From the NCBI GenBank assembly GCA_029263435.1, contig JAJCXL010000247.1:1-18503 (forward strand): a stretch of DNA of 18,503 nt, read 5' to 3'. Below, one piece after another: positions 7,533 through 14,408 of the stretch. A model generated the notes under the pieces. The model did not search any database. It saw only the letters and a program-made list of their open reading frames with translations, and was not told the DNA's origin. This stretch comes from Acidobacteriota bacterium. GTDB lineage: Bacteria > Acidobacteriota > Vicinamibacteria > Marinacidobacterales > SMYC01. The number at the start of each line of letters is the position of its first letter. The first letter of the stretch is position 1. Made by a program: the position numbers and the translations under genes.

Positions 7533-8068
7533 TCGGGATCGATGAGGCCGAAATTGCCGTCCGGCCGCCGATAGAGCACGTTGGTACGCCCGTGCTCGTT
7601 TCTGAATACCAAGAACTCCGCCTTCTCTTCTTCGAGTTGCATGACCGCTTCCTCGATGGCCATCGGCTTGACCACGAATCGACCACTCTCGATCACTTCC
7701 GGGGTCCGTTGGCGCTGTGTGTCCGGCACCAAGACTTCGAAGGTGCCGGCACCATCGGCCTTCGTGGACCGGCGCCGTTTCTTGTCGATGCGTTTCGCAC
7801 GGTGCTTCTTCGCTTGGCTTTCGATTTTTTCGATCGCCAACGTAACCGATGACTTCAAATCCTCGGTGACCTCGGTCGCAGACATGTAGGTATTGCCGCG
7901 GCTATGGACGTTGAGCTCGGCTATTTGCCGAAACTTCTCCGTCGTGAGGGTGACGTGGACGTCGGTAATGCCGTCGATGAATTTGTCCAGCTTTGCGACG
8001 CGACGCTCGATGTAGGACTTCAATGACGCGGGCACCTCAATGTGCCGCGCAGTGATTTGGACCATCAT
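7529..8068 (-). CDS. hpf: Ribosome hibernation promoting factor, long form
   Basis: At 179 residues this is the long HPF type. The N-terminal S30AE/YfiA domain (about 1-100) opens MMVQITARHIEVPASLKSYIERRVAKLDKFID and binds the 30S subunit. A basic linker, KKHRAKRIDKKRRR, follows, and then the C-terminal dimerisation domain (about 120-179) with VIESGRFVVKPMAIEEAVMQLE and FLVFRNEHGRTNVLYRRPDGNFGLI. Long HPF can dimerise 70S ribosomes to 100S in stationary phase without RMF. Two ATG codons in a row (8068, 8065) are possible starts, preceded by GGAG about 7 nt upstream. The gene is separated from rpoN by a 96-bp spacer containing a tandem hairpin repeat, so it may have its own control. Confidence 0.95.
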   Translation of the reverse strand: MMVQITARHIEVPASLKSYIERRVAKLDKFIDGITDVHVTLTTEKFRQIAELNVHSRGNTYMSATEVTEDLKSSVTLAIEKIESQAKKHRAKRIDKKRRRSTKADGAGTFEVLVPDTQRQRTPEVIESGRFVVKPMAIEEAVMQLEEEKAEFLVFRNEHGRTNVLYRRPDGNFGLIDPE

Positions 8069-8083
8069 GACGCGCTCCAGCTA

Positions 8084-8157
8084 CGAGAACAGACGAACTC
8101 AGTTGTCGTCTTGTCGGCCGCGAGAACAGACCGACTCAGGTGTCGTCTTCTCGGCCG
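8084..8157. repeat. Tandem 37-bp direct repeat (2 copies, 33/37 identical), each able to form a hairpin
   Basis: Copies lie at 8084-8120 and 8121-8157 and abut exactly; they differ at four positions. Each copy starts with CGAGAACAGAC and ends with TCGGCCG. On the transcribed (minus) strand each copy can fold. The first forms CGAGA-AGA-CGAC against GTCG-TCT-TCTCG, with small bulges and an ACCTGA loop. The second pairs AGACGA with TCGTCT, plus an outer stem with one mismatch. They fill most of the rpoN-hpf spacer and end about 16 nt before the hpf ATG. There is no U-tract after either stem, so a simple intrinsic terminator is unlikely; mRNA stability, processing or attenuation of hpf is possible. 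Confidence 0.75.
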
Positions 8158-8164
8158 GGTCTGC

Positions 8165-9658
8165 TCACGAAGCGAAAGGACTACTATACAAGTTCTTCCG
8201 CTGGTTCGAAGGTGGAATGCGGAGCTCTTCTCGATACTTGGCAATCGTTCGGCGCGCGAGAATGAGGCCTTCGTCCTCCAGAATCTTGACGATCTTCGAG
8301 TCGGAGAGCGGTTTTTTCGGGTTCTCTTCCTCCACGATCTTGCGGATCCGCTGCTTGATCGTAACGGACGAGACGTTGCTGCCTCCAACGCTCGCGATGC
8401 CGCTGTGAAAGAAATATTTCATCTCGCAAACGCCTTGCGGGGTGTGAATGTACTTGTTGCTCACGACCCGAGAGACGGTCGACTCATGCATTCCGATATC
8501 CACGGCGACGTCGCGCAACACCAGCGGCCTCAGATGTTCGACGCCTTTGTCGAGGAAATCATATTGCTGCCGAACGATGCTATTGGCCACCTTGTAGATC
8601 GTCTTTTGACGCTGGTCGACGGATTTGATCAGCCACAGGGCGCTTCGAAGCTTTTCCTTGACGTATTCGCGGGTCGCTTGGTTGTCGTCCGACTTGTTCT
8701 CGAGCATGCGGCGATAGACGTTGCTGATCCGCAGCTGAGGCAGTCGGTCTTCGTTGAGGACGATCTCGTACTTCCCGTCCACCTTGAGGACGTAGACGTC
8801 CGGCGTAACGTAATGACTGCGCTCAGTGACGAACTTCGAGCCCGGATGCGGGTCTAGGTGCCGAATGACTTCGCACTCCGCGATGACGTCCTCGAGAGGC
8901 ATCTTCATCGCTTTCGCAATCTCGGTGAAACGGTGATTCTGGAGGAGGTCGAGGTGCTCCGCGACCATTTCTTCGATGGCGGTGTCCGCGAGATCGAGAC
9001 GGTGAAGCTGGAGAATCAGGCACTCTTTGAGATCGCGAGCCGCGACGCCCACCGGGTCGAACGCCTGAACTACCTTCAGCGCTCGCTCGACGTCCTCGGG
9101 AGAGTACTGGCCCATGGCACACAGCTCTTCCACCGAGGCTTGCAGGTAACCCCGCTCGTCGACGTTTCCGATGATCGCTTCTCCGATCTCGCGGACGATG
9201 GGCTCGAGGCTCTGCATCCGAAGCTGCCAATCCAGATGGTCGGCCAACGATGCCGCGGTGGACAGAGTGTTCTCGATCGGGGGGAGATCCGGCACTTCGA
9301 AGCTGGTGCGGGGCCGATACCCTTCGTCGAGGTAGTCGCTAAAAAACGACTCGTAATCGATCTCGTTCAACGAGTCCTGGGACTGTTCCTCTCGCTCCGC
9401 CTCGACCTTTGCTTCTCCCGCCAGATTATCAGTAGGTGTTTCGGGAGGTGCCCCATCGGAGGACTCCACCGAGTCCATGGAATCCGTCGACTGCTGCTCG
9501 ACTTCCTCTTCCAGAAGCGGGTTCTCGGTGATCTCTTGTTGAAGCATGTCCGCCAACTCGAGCGTGGACATGGGGAGGAGCTTGATCGCTTGTTGAAGCG
9601 AAGGGGTGAGAATGAGCTTCTGCTGAAGTTTCGCTTGTAGAGTTAGCTTCTGCTGCAC
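8165..9658 (-). CDS. rpoN: RNA polymerase sigma-54 factor
   Basis: A full-length sigma-54 of 497 residues. Region I is the Gln/Leu-rich activator-contact segment (QQKLTLQAKLQQKLILTPSL at 2-21, then QQAIKLLPMSTLEL). An acidic region II (about 47-120) follows, then the core-binding domain, an HTH around DIGMHESTVSRVVSNKYIHTPQG and the C-terminal RpoN box ARRTIAKYRE (468-477), which reads the -24 element. It needs AAA+ enhancer-binding proteins; none is in the window. The GTG start at 9658 is chosen because region I begins immediately after it and the nearest upstream ATG in this frame meets a stop (ATG GTC GAG AAA GCC TGA). The gene sits 55 bp after lptB, a widely conserved neighbour. Confidence 0.96.
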   Translation of the reverse strand: MQQKLTLQAKLQQKLILTPSLQQAIKLLPMSTLELADMLQQEITENPLLEEEVEQQSTDSMDSVESSDGAPPETPTDNLAGEAKVEAEREEQSQDSLNEIDYESFFSDYLDEGYRPRTSFEVPDLPPIENTLSTAASLADHLDWQLRMQSLEPIVREIGEAIIGNVDERGYLQASVEELCAMGQYSPEDVERALKVVQAFDPVGVAARDLKECLILQLHRLDLADTAIEEMVAEHLDLLQNHRFTEIAKAMKMPLEDVIAECEVIRHLDPHPGSKFVTERSHYVTPDVYVLKVDGKYEIVLNEDRLPQLRISNVYRRMLENKSDDNQATREYVKEKLRSALWLIKSVDQRQKTIYKVANSIVRQQYDFLDKGVEHLRPLVLRDVAVDIGMHESTVSRVVSNKYIHTPQGVCEMKYFFHSGIASVGGSNVSSVTIKQRIRKIVEEENPKKPLSDSKIVKILEDEGLILARRTIAKYREELRIPPSNQRKNLYSSPFAS

Positions 9659-9713
9659 GCTTTTTCAGGCTTTCTCGACCATGCGCTAAGACCTGTGAGC
9701 CGTCCGCGCGTTT

Positions 9714-10439
9714 TCAATCCAACCGAAAGTCTTTTCCGAAATAGAGCCGCTTCACATCTTCGTTATCGGCCAGCTCTTCCGGATTTCCAGCGCAAAAAAT
9801 CTTTCCGTCATTCATTATATAGGCACGATCCGTGATTTTGAGAGTTTCTCGGACGTTGTGATCCGTCACCAGAATGCCGATACCCCGGGCTTTCAAGTGC
9901 TCGATGATCTTCTGAATATCACCGATCGCGATGGGATCGATGCCGGCGAAAGGCTCATCGAGAAGCATGAACGAAGGTGACGTCACGAGCGCCCTCGTGA
10001 TCTCAGCGCGACGACGCTCACCCCCCGAAAGAGTGTAGCCACGCGATCGCGCCAGTTGGGTAAGCCCGAGCTCATCGAGAACCTCCGCTAGCTTTGCTCG
10101 TTTCTCTCCCGGCTTCAACGGGAGCGTCTCGAGAATAGCGAGCACGTTTTCTTCCACCGTCAACTTTCGAAAAATCGACGGCTCCTGCGGCAAGTAGCTG
10201 ATGCCGCTTCGTGCCCGCAGATACATCGGAAGCGACGTTATCTCGCGATCGTCGAGAAATACGCTTCCTGAATCAGGCTGCGTTAACCCGACGACCATGT
10301 GGAACGTCGTCGTTTTACCCGCTCCGTTCGGCCCGAGCAATCCAACGACCTCACCTTGACGCACCTCTACACTGACATCGTCCACGACCTTTTTTTTACG
10401 AAAGGACTTCGCGAGCGATTCTCCCCGGAGGATTTTCAT
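9714..10439 (-). CDS. lptB: LPS export ABC transporter ATP-binding protein LptB
   Basis: Cytoplasmic ATPase of the LptB2FG complex that pulls LPS from the inner membrane into the Lpt bridge. Of 241 residues, Walker A is GPNGAGKT (36-43), the Q-loop is YLPQEPSIF, the signature is LSGGERRRAEI (137-147), Walker B is FMLLDEPFAGIDP (157-169) and the switch His is His194 in VTDHNVRETL. The LptB-typical C-terminal tail (AYIMNDGKIFCAGNPEELADNEDVKRLYFGKDFRL) is intact. The ATG overlaps the stop of the lptC-like gene (ATGA). The transmembrane partners LptF and LptG are not in the window. Confidence 0.96.
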   Translation of the reverse strand: MKILRGESLAKSFRKKKVVDDVSVEVRQGEVVGLLGPNGAGKTTTFHMVVGLTQPDSGSVFLDDREITSLPMYLRARSGISYLPQEPSIFRKLTVEENVLAILETLPLKPGEKRAKLAEVLDELGLTQLARSRGYTLSGGERRRAEITRALVTSPSFMLLDEPFAGIDPIAIGDIQKIIEHLKARGIGILVTDHNVRETLKITDRAYIMNDGKIFCAGNPEELADNEDVKRLYFGKDFRLD

Positions 10440-12475
10440 CGGGTCCGAGGTTTGGAGCTATATGTAGTTTTGGTTCGGTTTTGTTCTTGACCGTCTACAA
10501 GAATCCTATCATCGGTGAGAAAGAATGTCAATTGCTTGCCTTCCGTGACTTTACCGGCATTTTCGAGCCATGCTTCCTCCCCGGTGATGGTCATACTCTC
10601 GTCCTTCGGCAAGTATCTTGCATCATCCCCGCTGGCTTTTCCCTCGGCCGTTTCGATCGCCACTTCGCCCGACGCGACGATCTCTTGCACCCCGCCTCCT
10701 TCGGCGGACAACTTTACGTCGATCGAAGCTCCCGAGAGCGTCATCTTCGAAGACTGCATCCGCGCGTCCACCCGATACTCGAAGATTTGCTCTTTCGCCC
10801 GGTACACCATTCCCTCGGCCCGTGTGTGCGTCGGAACGGGCTTCGCGGGGTCGTCCGGATTCGCCATTTGAAGGAACACGCTTCGCACTGACCCGTCAGC
10901 GATGAGGTCGCCTGTCTTCTGGTGAATCTCGATCGACTCGGCCTCGATGCGGTTCTCTCCTTGGAACGCCCGGGCCGCGCCTCGATATTTGGCCACATCG
11001 CTCGCGCGGGAATAGGCCATGTGATCGGAGACGAAATGGACCGGCCGCTTCTCTTCCGATCCGCTGCCGGGAAAGACTCCGACCCCTTCCGATGCGATCC
11101 GTCCCGAGGCCCGCACTCTGCCTTCGCCAGTGACGTCTCCGCTCTCCATATCGAGCTCGATCCGGTCCGCGAGCAAGTTCGCCGTGGGATCCCAGAGTCG
11201 GGGCGATTCTGTCAAGATCAAGCGAGACGCCTTCGCTTCGAACACGCCGAGATCCGCGGTGGCTCGGACCGCGCCTTGTTCAAAGGAGACCGAGCGCGAA
11301 CACTCCGCCCGAATCATATCTCCGGACCGCGGGTCGAACTCACTCTCTAATTGACGCGAACGGACAATCTTGGTCTCTTCCCCGCTATTTCGCGGAGTGA
11401 GCACGAGCTCGACCCCGCCGCGCCCACGTACTTCGATGAGCTCTCCGTTCTCATCGAACTCGAACGCGAGTAGATTACCCTCCAACGTCTTGTCGAGCCC
11501 GTCAGTGGCCTCTTCAGGAAGGAGCATGATGAGCTTGCCTCCGTCGAGGGCTCTCACCCTCGACAGCGTCTCGCCCCCCTCCTGGAAATCCATCTCGAGA
11601 CGCTCGGTGAGTAGGCGCTTCGATCCCGGCTCACTCGTCAAAGCGGCGCTCGCATCGACACTCGATCCCACGTCCTCGTCTTCGGTCTCATCGGTCGCAG
11701 AGCGTGGCGCGCTCGCTACCCGCAATCGGAGGTCGACCGCTTCGAACGCCTCGACCCTAGTGACGAACTGATCGGTATCATCGAGATGAATCTGAAGGTC
11801 GTTTGCGTTCAGACGGCGGTTCGCTTGGACGACGCGCACATCATCGATGTATTGGACCCAGTGCCGATTGCGCATTAGGGTCGCGGAGCGACTCTGGACG
11901 TCGACGGGCGCGTCCCCGTCCTCGGAATAGGTCATCGCGACGCCATCGTTCAAGTAGAGCTCGCCTCGATTGATGGTGTAGGCCATGCTTCCGGAGGTGC
12001 CCGAAAAACCGGTCTTCGAATAGCGCACCGGCTCCGTGCTCCACACCCGGTCGGGAAACCGACGAAACTCGAGCGTGTTCGCTTCCAGTCGCAAGGACGT
12101 GTCGTCGACGACGACCACGTTCCCCTCCAAATGCACCGCGCGATTCGATTTGATCTCGCAGTGATCCGCGGTGACGACGACAGGGGTCTCGTCGCCGGCG
12201 TTGAACCGGATCGCGACGTCCTTGAAGATTTGCCCCGCCTCCGTTTGCCCAAAGCTCTCGGCAGCGGTTAGAGACCAAGCGGTACGACCTTCCGAGTCGA
12301 GCTGCTCGAGCTCTACTTCTCGCGAAGTCGGACTCGCCGGCTCATCGATATCCCCTCTTCGCGATGCGTTTGGCGTCCCGAAGCCTCGCCAGAAGAAAGA
12401 CCCGACATAGCTCACCGAAGCGAGCATTAGGAAGAACAGACCCCACCGGATGACGCGGATCTGCCCGAAGGTCAT
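10436..12475 (-). CDS. lptC: LptC-LptA (OstA) fusion, LPS transport bridge protein (679 aa)
   Basis: A long protein with one N-terminal membrane anchor (about 8-28, VIRWGLFFLMLASVSYVGSFF) and a beta-rich periplasmic remainder. Residues 52-260 read as an LptC jellyroll (LEQLDSEGRTAWSLTAAES, VVVTADHCEIKSNRAVHLEG, TLEFRRFPDRVWSTEPVRY). Residues 285-460 hold further OstA-like strands. Residues 477-665 resemble LptA (HFVSDHMAYSRASDVAKYRG, ARAFQGENRIEAESIEI, then ASGDDARYLPKDESMTITGE). E. coli LptC has 191 residues and LptA 185, so this chain could replace both and form part of the trans-periplasmic bridge in one piece. An acidic low-complexity patch (260-275) may be a linker. Genes for separate LptC or LptA are not seen. 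The gene overlaps accA and lptB by 4 nt each. The fold call is strong for the ends and weaker for the middle. Confidence 0.85.
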   Translation of the reverse strand: MTFGQIRVIRWGLFFLMLASVSYVGSFFWRGFGTPNASRRGDIDEPASPTSREVELEQLDSEGRTAWSLTAAESFGQTEAGQIFKDVAIRFNAGDETPVVVTADHCEIKSNRAVHLEGNVVVVDDTSLRLEANTLEFRRFPDRVWSTEPVRYSKTGFSGTSGSMAYTINRGELYLNDGVAMTYSEDGDAPVDVQSRSATLMRNRHWVQYIDDVRVVQANRRLNANDLQIHLDDTDQFVTRVEAFEAVDLRLRVASAPRSATDETEDEDVGSSVDASAALTSEPGSKRLLTERLEMDFQEGGETLSRVRALDGGKLIMLLPEEATDGLDKTLEGNLLAFEFDENGELIEVRGRGGVELVLTPRNSGEETKIVRSRQLESEFDPRSGDMIRAECSRSVSFEQGAVRATADLGVFEAKASRLILTESPRLWDPTANLLADRIELDMESGDVTGEGRVRASGRIASEGVGVFPGSGSEEKRPVHFVSDHMAYSRASDVAKYRGAARAFQGENRIEAESIEIHQKTGDLIADGSVRSVFLQMANPDDPAKPVPTHTRAEGMVYRAKEQIFEYRVDARMQSSKMTLSGASIDVKLSAEGGGVQEIVASGEVAIETAEGKASGDDARYLPKDESMTITGEEAWLENAGKVTEGKQLTFFLTDDRILVDGQEQNRTKTTYSSKPRTR

Positions 12476-13479
12476 GGCGCGCTGTTGACGCCGCTGCCGC
12501 TTCTGTCATCGTCGGTGCTCGCTGGACGCTCGAGTCCTATCTCACCCATGCGCCGAAACTTCCGATACCGCGCCTCGAGGCGTTGCTCTACCGTGAAAGC
12601 TTGTGAGCGCTCGAGTGCTTCGACGAGATACTTGTTGAGGATTTGGGCGGCTCTTTCGGGTGCTGTATGAGCCCCGCCCACGGGCTCCGGCACGATGCGG
12701 TCGATGAGTCCGAGCTCGTCGAGCTGCGGCGCCGTCAGGCGCAATCCTTCGGCGGCCTCTTCGGCGCGACCGGCATCTTTCCACAGGATCGCCGCACAGC
12801 CCTCGGGAGAGATCACCGAATAGACTGCGTGCTCCATGATGAGAATCTCGTCGCCGACCGCGATGGCGAGCGCACCCCCGCTGCCGCCCTCGCCCGCGAT
12901 GGTAACGATCACCGGTACTCGGAGCCGGGACATCTCGCGGATGTTGACCGCGATCGCTTCCGCTTGGCCCCGCTCTTCCGCTTCGATGCCGGGATAGGCG
13001 CCGGGCGTGTCCACGAAACAAAAGATGGGGCGCGAGAACTTCTCGGCCATCTTCATGACGCGGAGGGCTTTGCGGTAGCCCTCCGGACGCGGCATGCCGA
13101 AGTTTCTCAAGATCTTTTGCTTCGTATCCCGGCCCTTTTGGTGTCCGATCACAACGACCGGCTGGCCGTGGAACCACGCCATCCCGCTCACGATCGCGGG
13201 ATCTTCTGCGAAACGGCGATCGCCCTTGATCTCGACGAAGTCCGTGAACAAATACTCGATGAAATCGAGCGTGTACGGCCGTTGCGAGTGCCGGGCGACG
13301 AGGACTTTCTGCCACGCGGTAAGCTTTCCGTAGATCTCCCGGCGCATCTCGTCGAGCTTGGTTTGGAGGCGGGCGATCTCGCGTTCTTTCTGCGCATCGG
13401 CCGGATAACCGGTGAGCGATTCGATCTCTTTTTGCAGCGCTGCCAGCGGCTGCTCGAACTCGAGGATATCCGACGCCAT
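12472..13479 (-). CDS. accA: Acetyl-CoA carboxylase carboxyltransferase subunit alpha
   Basis: Alpha subunit of the carboxyltransferase that moves carboxyl from biotin to acetyl-CoA to make malonyl-CoA, the first step of fatty-acid synthesis. It has 335 residues (E. coli 319). Characteristic stretches are FEQPLAALQKEIESL at the N-terminus, GDRRFAEDPAIVSGMAWF, VIGHQKGRDTKQKILRNFGMPRPEGYRKALRVM, FVDTPGAYPGIEAEERGQAEAI, GEGGSGGALAIAVGD and MEHAVYSVISPEGCAAILWKD. The last 20 or so residues are a polar, variable tail. The partner accD is not in the window. It is the first gene of the long minus-strand run, so it probably sits next to the run's main promoter, with no clear Shine-Dalgarno before its ATG. 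Confidence 0.97.
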   Translation of the reverse strand: MASDILEFEQPLAALQKEIESLTGYPADAQKEREIARLQTKLDEMRREIYGKLTAWQKVLVARHSQRPYTLDFIEYLFTDFVEIKGDRRFAEDPAIVSGMAWFHGQPVVVIGHQKGRDTKQKILRNFGMPRPEGYRKALRVMKMAEKFSRPIFCFVDTPGAYPGIEAEERGQAEAIAVNIREMSRLRVPVIVTIAGEGGSGGALAIAVGDEILIMEHAVYSVISPEGCAAILWKDAGRAEEAAEGLRLTAPQLDELGLIDRIVPEPVGGAHTAPERAAQILNKYLVEALERSQAFTVEQRLEARYRKFRRMGEIGLERPASTDDDRSGSGVNSAP

Positions 13480-13488
13480 GATCGGCCC

Positions 13489-13497
13489 AGTGTAGCA
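13489..13497 (-). promoter_or_regulatory. Possible extended -10 element before accA
   Basis: The minus strand has TGC-TACACT ending 9 nt before the accA ATG. No -35 is seen at the usual distance (a CTGACA at 13502-13507 is far too close). If used, the leader would be only about two or three bases. Confidence 0.4.
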
Positions 13498-13517
13498 AAA
13501 GTGTCAGTCGCGTGGTG

Positions 13518-13526
13518 TGCTATCGT
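13518..13526 (+). promoter_or_regulatory. Possible extended -10 element before the secreted JAMM-like protein gene
   Basis: TGC-TATCGT on the plus strand, 33 nt before the ATG at 13560, facing away from the accA element 20 bp to its left. Together they would form a compact divergent promoter in the 80-bp intergenic region. Support is motif similarity only. Confidence 0.3.
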
Positions 13527-13559
13527 GAGATTCGGTTTACGAATTCTGAGTCCATCGCT

Positions 13560-14408
13560 ATGTCGTTGTTCTTACTCGCTCTCACGTCCATCACCGCCGT
13601 CTCGCAGGCACAGCACCCAAAGTTGACCGAGTACCTCGACTTGACTCGGGCCACCCTCGAAAACCCGGTCACGCATGAGGAGCTTAGCCTGGCGGTGCTG
13701 TCTCCGGAAGGCGCGGCTGCGATCCGAGACTTGTTCGAGCGCACCCTCGAGCTCGGTATCACGCTCGACAACACCCTGATTACTCCGGAGCTCGGCGGTG
13801 AAGCCATGCTCCACGAGGGAGCGCTCACGCTCGTCGACTATCCCGACCCGGTTCACCCGATCGTGCGCGAGCTCGTCGCTCTCCAATCGGACCCATCTCG
13901 ACTGCTTGCCTCCTTGCAAGCCACGACCGAGGGGCGTTTCCTGTTGGACAACACCGGCGGGTTGCATGCGCTGTTGTACCAGCTCAGCCAGAACCCACCG
14001 ACCGAGTCTCAGAGCCACGTGCTCACAGACGTCATCCGTCGAAGCGTACAGACTCACTTCAAGACGTGGTCGACGGATCCGCTTATTCAGGCCGAGAGCA
14101 TCGAAACGACGACTTGGCGTGGCCGCTATGTCGGGTTCTGGCACCTCCATCCGCCACGGGTCACTGCGCAGGGGTTTGGTGAGGGGATCGAGCCGAGCGT
14201 TCCCGACATGCATAACGCGGTCGAGCTCGGGCAGTTCCTTACCCTCGTGTTCCAGCCCGACGGGTTCGACCTCTACGATTTGAGCGATCTAGCGAAGCTC
14301 GGCTCGGCCGATCTCAGCCGAGCTCGAGTCATTCAGTATCGTGACGTCGCTTGGCGCGCTCATTTCGAGGCCTTGTTGCGCAAAGCCCAAGGCGAGAGAA
14401 CGCCGTAG
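13560..14408 (+). CDS. Secreted protein of unknown function with a JAMM-like HxH...SxxD signature (282 aa)
   Basis: The ATG at 13560 is chosen because it begins a signal peptide (MSLFLLALTSITAVSQA, likely cut before QHPK) and is preceded by TGAG 9 nt upstream; an in-frame GTG at 13512 would put 16 residues before it. Residues 20-180 are not recognised. Residues 188-240 read RYVGFWHLHPP...EPSVPD...GQFLTLVFQPDGFDLYDL, which resembles the metal site of JAB/MPN (JAMM) proteases: His195-x-His197, then Ser213-x-x-Asp216. The loop between them is longer than the usual seven residues, and the catalytic Glu expected upstream cannot be assigned. A metallo-isopeptidase or protease role is therefore only a suggestion. 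The 3' end overlaps the convergent panE by 49 bp. It is the only plus-strand gene in the right two-thirds of the window. Confidence 0.75.
   Translation: MSLFLLALTSITAVSQAQHPKLTEYLDLTRATLENPVTHEELSLAVLSPEGAAAIRDLFERTLELGITLDNTLITPELGGEAMLHEGALTLVDYPDPVHPIVRELVALQSDPSRLLASLQATTEGRFLLDNTGGLHALLYQLSQNPPTESQSHVLTDVIRRSVQTHFKTWSTDPLIQAESIETTTWRGRYVGFWHLHPPRVTAQGFGEGIEPSVPDMHNAVELGQFLTLVFQPDGFDLYDLSDLAKLGSADLSRARVIQYRDVAWRAHFEALLRKAQGERTP

Noticed and set aside
6645..7574. 309-codon plus-strand ORF opposite rapZ
   Set aside because: Fully covered by intact rapZ on the other strand; its composition is a mirror of the rapZ codons.
8069..8164. The 37-bp repeat as a mini CRISPR array or IS remnant
   Set aside because: The two copies abut with no spacer, there are no cas genes, no terminal inverted repeats and no transposase fragment.
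8042..9640. Two long plus-strand ORFs (271 and 260 codons) opposite rpoN
   Set aside because: Lie across conserved sigma-54 coding sequence; shadow frames.
13512..13559. GTG start 48 nt upstream for the secreted-protein gene
   Set aside because: It would place charged residues before the hydrophobic signal peptide and begin inside the proposed promoter.
12542..13626. Long ORFs on both strands (318 and 327 codons) overlapping accA
   Set aside because: accA is full length with all family motifs; the others are Arg-rich or mirror frames of it.
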